From an uncultured Ruminococcus sp. (GTDB taxonomy: Bacteria > Bacillota > Clostridia > Oscillospirales > Ruminococcaceae), in the NCBI GenBank assembly GCA_934435205.1, contig CAKSAK010000006.1, forward strand, positions 62,001 to 126,000: a stretch of DNA of 64,000 bases, in the 5' to 3' direction. Below the pieces are notes generated by a model. That model did no database searches. It was not told the DNA's origin and worked only from the letters and a program-made list of their open reading frames with translations. The translations under genes were made by a program, and so were the position numbers. This document shows positions 61,788 to 64,000 of this stretch, piece after piece (position 1 is the first letter of the stretch; every line of letters starts with the position of its first letter).

Positions 61788-63344
61788 TTATTCTTCGTTC
61801 TTTGCGGCAAATCTGTTAAAGATAACTGCAAATATCGCAAAAATAACATATCCTGCGGCAATGACAGTAAGAATATTCTTTGTCATTTCAACGCCTGTTG
61901 ACGGATTTACTTTTGAGCTGTCAGCCTGCGATGATGCCTCGTCAACTATCTGCTGTATCTTTTCTGTTGCCTGTGATTCTGTAAGCTCCTGTGAGCTGTC
62001 GCTGTCACTTACTGTAGTTGTAACAGCCGCACCGACATTTGCAGGTTGTCTGGCTGCTGTTGTGGTGGTGCTTTCAGCCTTTGTGTTTTCGTCAGCCTTT
62101 GGCTCTGTGCTTGCTGTTGTAGTAGTTGTGGTCGTTGTATCGTCAGCAGGCTTTGGTTCTGCCGCTGTGACCTTTGTAACGGCTGATGTGTCAACTGCTT
62201 CCTTGACAGGTGTTACTTCCACGGAAGCTACCTGAAAATCTGCATTTGCCTTTAAGTAATAAAGCTGTACGAAAACCTCGTCGCTTGTTCTTGAAGGGTC
62301 AAGGTCTGAGTATATCCACTGTGTTTCCTCGCCGCCTGTGAGCTTCGTGCTCTGTGCAGACCAGCTTCCGTCAACCAACGCACCGATCGCACCGCTTGCG
62401 TTGCCTGATGACTTTACGTTGACCTTTACATTGTAATGCTGTGAATAGTCTGTTATGTAGTCGGAAAGCTTGAAGCCGTACTGGAGGGAAGTTTCGCTGT
62501 TGAAGTCAGCGTCACCCTGCTTGTGTGTGAAAAGCGGTTCGGACTCAGGCTGTGCAGATGTTGCGGTTGTAGTGGTCTGAGTTTCGCTCTTTGCTGTTGT
62601 TGTCGTTGTGGTAGTTTCAGCAGGCTTTGCCGTAGTTGTTGTAACCTTCTCAGACTTAGCCGTAGTTGTGGTAGTCGCTTCGGACTTGGTCGTAGTCTTT
62701 GCTGTAGTCGTTGTAGTTGTGGTCGATTTTGATGTAGTCGTAGTAGCTTCGGCCTTAGATGAAGCGGTCGTAGTGGTCGTGGCAGGAGTTGTTGTGATCT
62801 CCTCCCCTGCGCTTACAGTGAGCGGTGAACCCTCTGTAGGTGCTGAGTATGAAACTGACTTGTATCCACCGTCAGCTTCCGCAACCATTGTTTCTACTTC
62901 TACCCAATAGTTTATCTTGCCTGTTACGCCGTCTTTTACCTTGAAAGTCGCAAGGGCAAGGTCTGTGCTGTCCTTTATGTTAGAGCCTGTGAGGTTTGCA
63001 CCGACTATTTTTATAGTGCCTGATGAAGCAACGTAGTTTGTTATAACGGAAAATTTGCTTCCCACATTGTATGTACTCTCGCTCTCCTCATCGGTCGGCA
63101 CATATACTGTTACCTTTGACGGGTCATAATGCAGATCTATAGTGAAGCCTGCAACGCCTGTTTTGTCAGGTTCAAGGCTCGCTTTTATATTTATGCTGTC
63201 GCCTGCCTGTGCAAAGTTCTTGTCGCTTGTGAGCTTTATCTCGTTTCCGCCTGATGCACTAGCCACCGTGGAAACAATGCTCGTGAGCATAAGAAACGCT
63301 GTTGCCACCGACAGCGCTATCTTGTTTATTTTCAGTTTTTTCAT
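61788..63344 (-). CDS. NPSTG-anchored surface protein with cohesin-like module
   Basis: A 518-aa protein: signal peptide (about 8-30), cohesin-like domain at about 32-170 (AQAGDSINIKASL, GVAGFTIDLHYDPSKV, LALATFKVKDG), a long Thr-rich linker (about 185-270), a beta-sandwich or CBM-like domain (about 275-385, QYGFKLSDYITDYSQ and FVQLYYLKANADFQVASVEV), a second Thr-rich linker and a sorting end NPSTGVEMTKN with hydrophobic helix and AAKNEE. Cohesins bind dockerins on secreted enzymes, so this may be an anchoring scaffoldin. GGAGGTATCAA fits the ATG at 63344. No dockerin protein was seen in the window. Confidence 0.75.
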   Translation of the reverse strand: MKKLKINKIALSVATAFLMLTSIVSTVASASGGNEIKLTSDKNFAQAGDSINIKASLEPDKTGVAGFTIDLHYDPSKVTVYVPTDEESESTYNVGSKFSVITNYVASSGTIKIVGANLTGSNIKDSTDLALATFKVKDGVTGKINYWVEVETMVAEADGGYKSVSYSAPTEGSPLTVSAGEEITTTPATTTTTASSKAEATTTTSKSTTTTTTTAKTTTKSEATTTTTAKSEKVTTTTAKPAETTTTTTTAKSETQTTTTATSAQPESEPLFTHKQGDADFNSETSLQYGFKLSDYITDYSQHYNVKVNVKSSGNASGAIGALVDGSWSAQSTKLTGGEETQWIYSDLDPSRTSDEVFVQLYYLKANADFQVASVEVTPVKEAVDTSAVTKVTAAEPKPADDTTTTTTTTASTEPKADENTKAESTTTTAARQPANVGAAVTTTVSDSDSSQELTESQATEKIQQIVDEASSQADSSKVNPSTGVEMTKNILTVIAAGYVIFAIFAVIFNRFAAKNEE

Positions 63345-63839
63345 TTGATACCTCCGTTGCAAAATCGTGTTTTTCTGTCAGTATTTTGCTCTTGATTAAT
63401 TTTGTTTACCATTGTTTTGTCTTTAATTTGTAATTTTTCATCATAAAATATTACAAGTTCTGTTACCTTTGTCGTAATAGGATTATATCATAATATAAAG
63501 TAACACGTCAATAGTCAAAACAGCGAAAATAAGCATATTTTTTTGGATATATTTATAATGAGAGCATTTGTGTCACAATATATATGTACCGATCAACAGC
63601 AAAGCCACTAAATAGACTGTAATAAATCTGTAACTTTTAAGTGAAAGCTGTATTTTGCTAAATGTAAATTTTTTATGAATCAAAAAGACTGTTGACAAAG
63701 CCCTGAGAAATGTACTATAATGAGGGTGAAGTTTTGTACTTGATACAGAAAAATGTACAAACAAATGTGTGTAAAAATAAGGACTTATACATAGGCGTGC
63801 CTTGCTGCGGTATTGCCTATATCTTCTGAGGTGAACGAG
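63345..63839. other. 495-base divergent intergenic region
   Basis: No gene is seen. A palindrome TTGTAAT (63428-63434) / ATTACAA (63450-63456) lies on the cohesin-gene side, and the rightward promoter at 63692 serves the SH3-domain gene. The rest is AT-rich. Confidence 0.6.
63692..63721 (+). promoter_or_regulatory. promoter of the SH3-domain gene
   Basis: TTGACA at 63692-63697, 18-base spacer, TATAAT at 63716-63721. The leader is about 115 bases. No known riboswitch pattern was recognised in it. Confidence 0.7.
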
Positions 63840-64000
63840 TTGATAAAAAAGATGATTTCATATATCCTGTCATTTGCTATTGCGGCGTCAATTGCGGCTT
63901 CATGTTTGACGGCTTCAGCGGCAAATATGACGGGAAGCTGTACTGCAGACGTTCTGAATGTTCGCAGCGGTGCAGGCACAAGCTATTCAAAGACAGGAAC
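63840..64000 (+). CDS. N-terminal part of a secreted bacterial SH3-domain protein
   Basis: The frame opens at TTG 63840, six bases after GAGGTG, and runs off the window. It codes for a signal peptide (about 1-28, ending LTASAAN) and the start of a bacterial SH3 domain, TADVLNVRSGAGTSYSKTG. Such proteins are often wall amidases or peptidases, but the catalytic part is outside the window. Confidence 0.8.
   Translation, partial: MIKKMISYILSFAIAASIAASCLTASAANMTGSCTADVLNVRSGAGTSYSKTG

Noticed and set aside
62523..62910. Cys-rich and Val-rich frames opposite the Thr-rich linker
   Set aside because: They arise from translating ACN-rich threonine repeats on the wrong strand.
63722..63839. Cyclic di-AMP (ydaO-type) riboswitch before the SH3-domain gene
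   Set aside because: Such genes are often so controlled, but none of the conserved ydaO segments could be seen in this leader.
1..64000. CRISPR arrays and tRNA or rRNA genes
   Set aside because: No regularly spaced repeat set and no convincing tRNA T-arm or rRNA segment was found; repeated sequences are all explained by coding repeats or the two 140-bp structured copies.

Overview
The window looks like a chromosome segment of an anaerobic, spore-forming, Gram-positive Clostridia member, most likely of the Ruminococcaceae/Oscillospiraceae. Support comes from an Rnf complex with its flavin transferase, SpoIVA next to a SipL-like coat protein, a teichoic-acid-type export cluster, and surface proteins ending in NPxTG sorting signals, one of them carrying a cohesin-like module as in ruminococcal scaffoldins. 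Several promoters match the housekeeping TTGACA-17-TATAAT consensus exactly. The organism is inferred from gene families only; no rRNA or tRNA gene was seen.

Layout. 1-7.4 kb: tail of an unknown gene, then apbE and rnfC-D-G-E-A-(activase-like gene)-B. 7.6-10.7 kb: a large secreted beta-helix protein and a small acidic protein. 10.8-16.0 kb: a MarR-controlled heterodimeric ABC exporter divergent from a LysR regulator. 16.1-18.2 kb: a VanY-like carboxypeptidase and a carboxymuconolactone decarboxylase-cupin gene with its MerR regulator and a MerR-type operator.

About 18.3-35.4 kb looks like an acquired island. It holds a type I restriction-modification operon (HTH protein, hsdM, hsdS, hsdR), a YgjP-like metallopeptidase and a 1106-residue nuclease-helicase fusion, all apparently co-transcribed. 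A small SSB-like protein, a flavodoxin-like oxidoreductase, two structured 140-bp repeats, an acetyltransferase with ogt, and a tnpW-tnpX large-serine-recombinase module follow. The nuclease-helicase gene is the best candidate here for an undescribed defence component.

35.6-46.2 kb: an unknown membrane protein, a glycosyltransferase/TagF-like/TagG/TagH cluster, prmA with a P-II-like gene, sipL-spoIVA and a ZIP metal transporter. 46.4-55.4 kb: a paralogue of the beta-helix protein, a short segment bounded by a 28-bp direct repeat, unknown membrane and helical proteins, a GGDEF protein, a pyridoxamine kinase, trmL and a DegV protein.

55.4-64.0 kb is a cell-surface region: two tandem NPNTG-anchored paralogues with near-identical ends, a divergent HTH regulator with a perfect 10-bp-arm palindrome in the shared intergenic region, an NPSTG-anchored cohesin-like protein, and the start of a secreted SH3-domain protein cut by the window edge.
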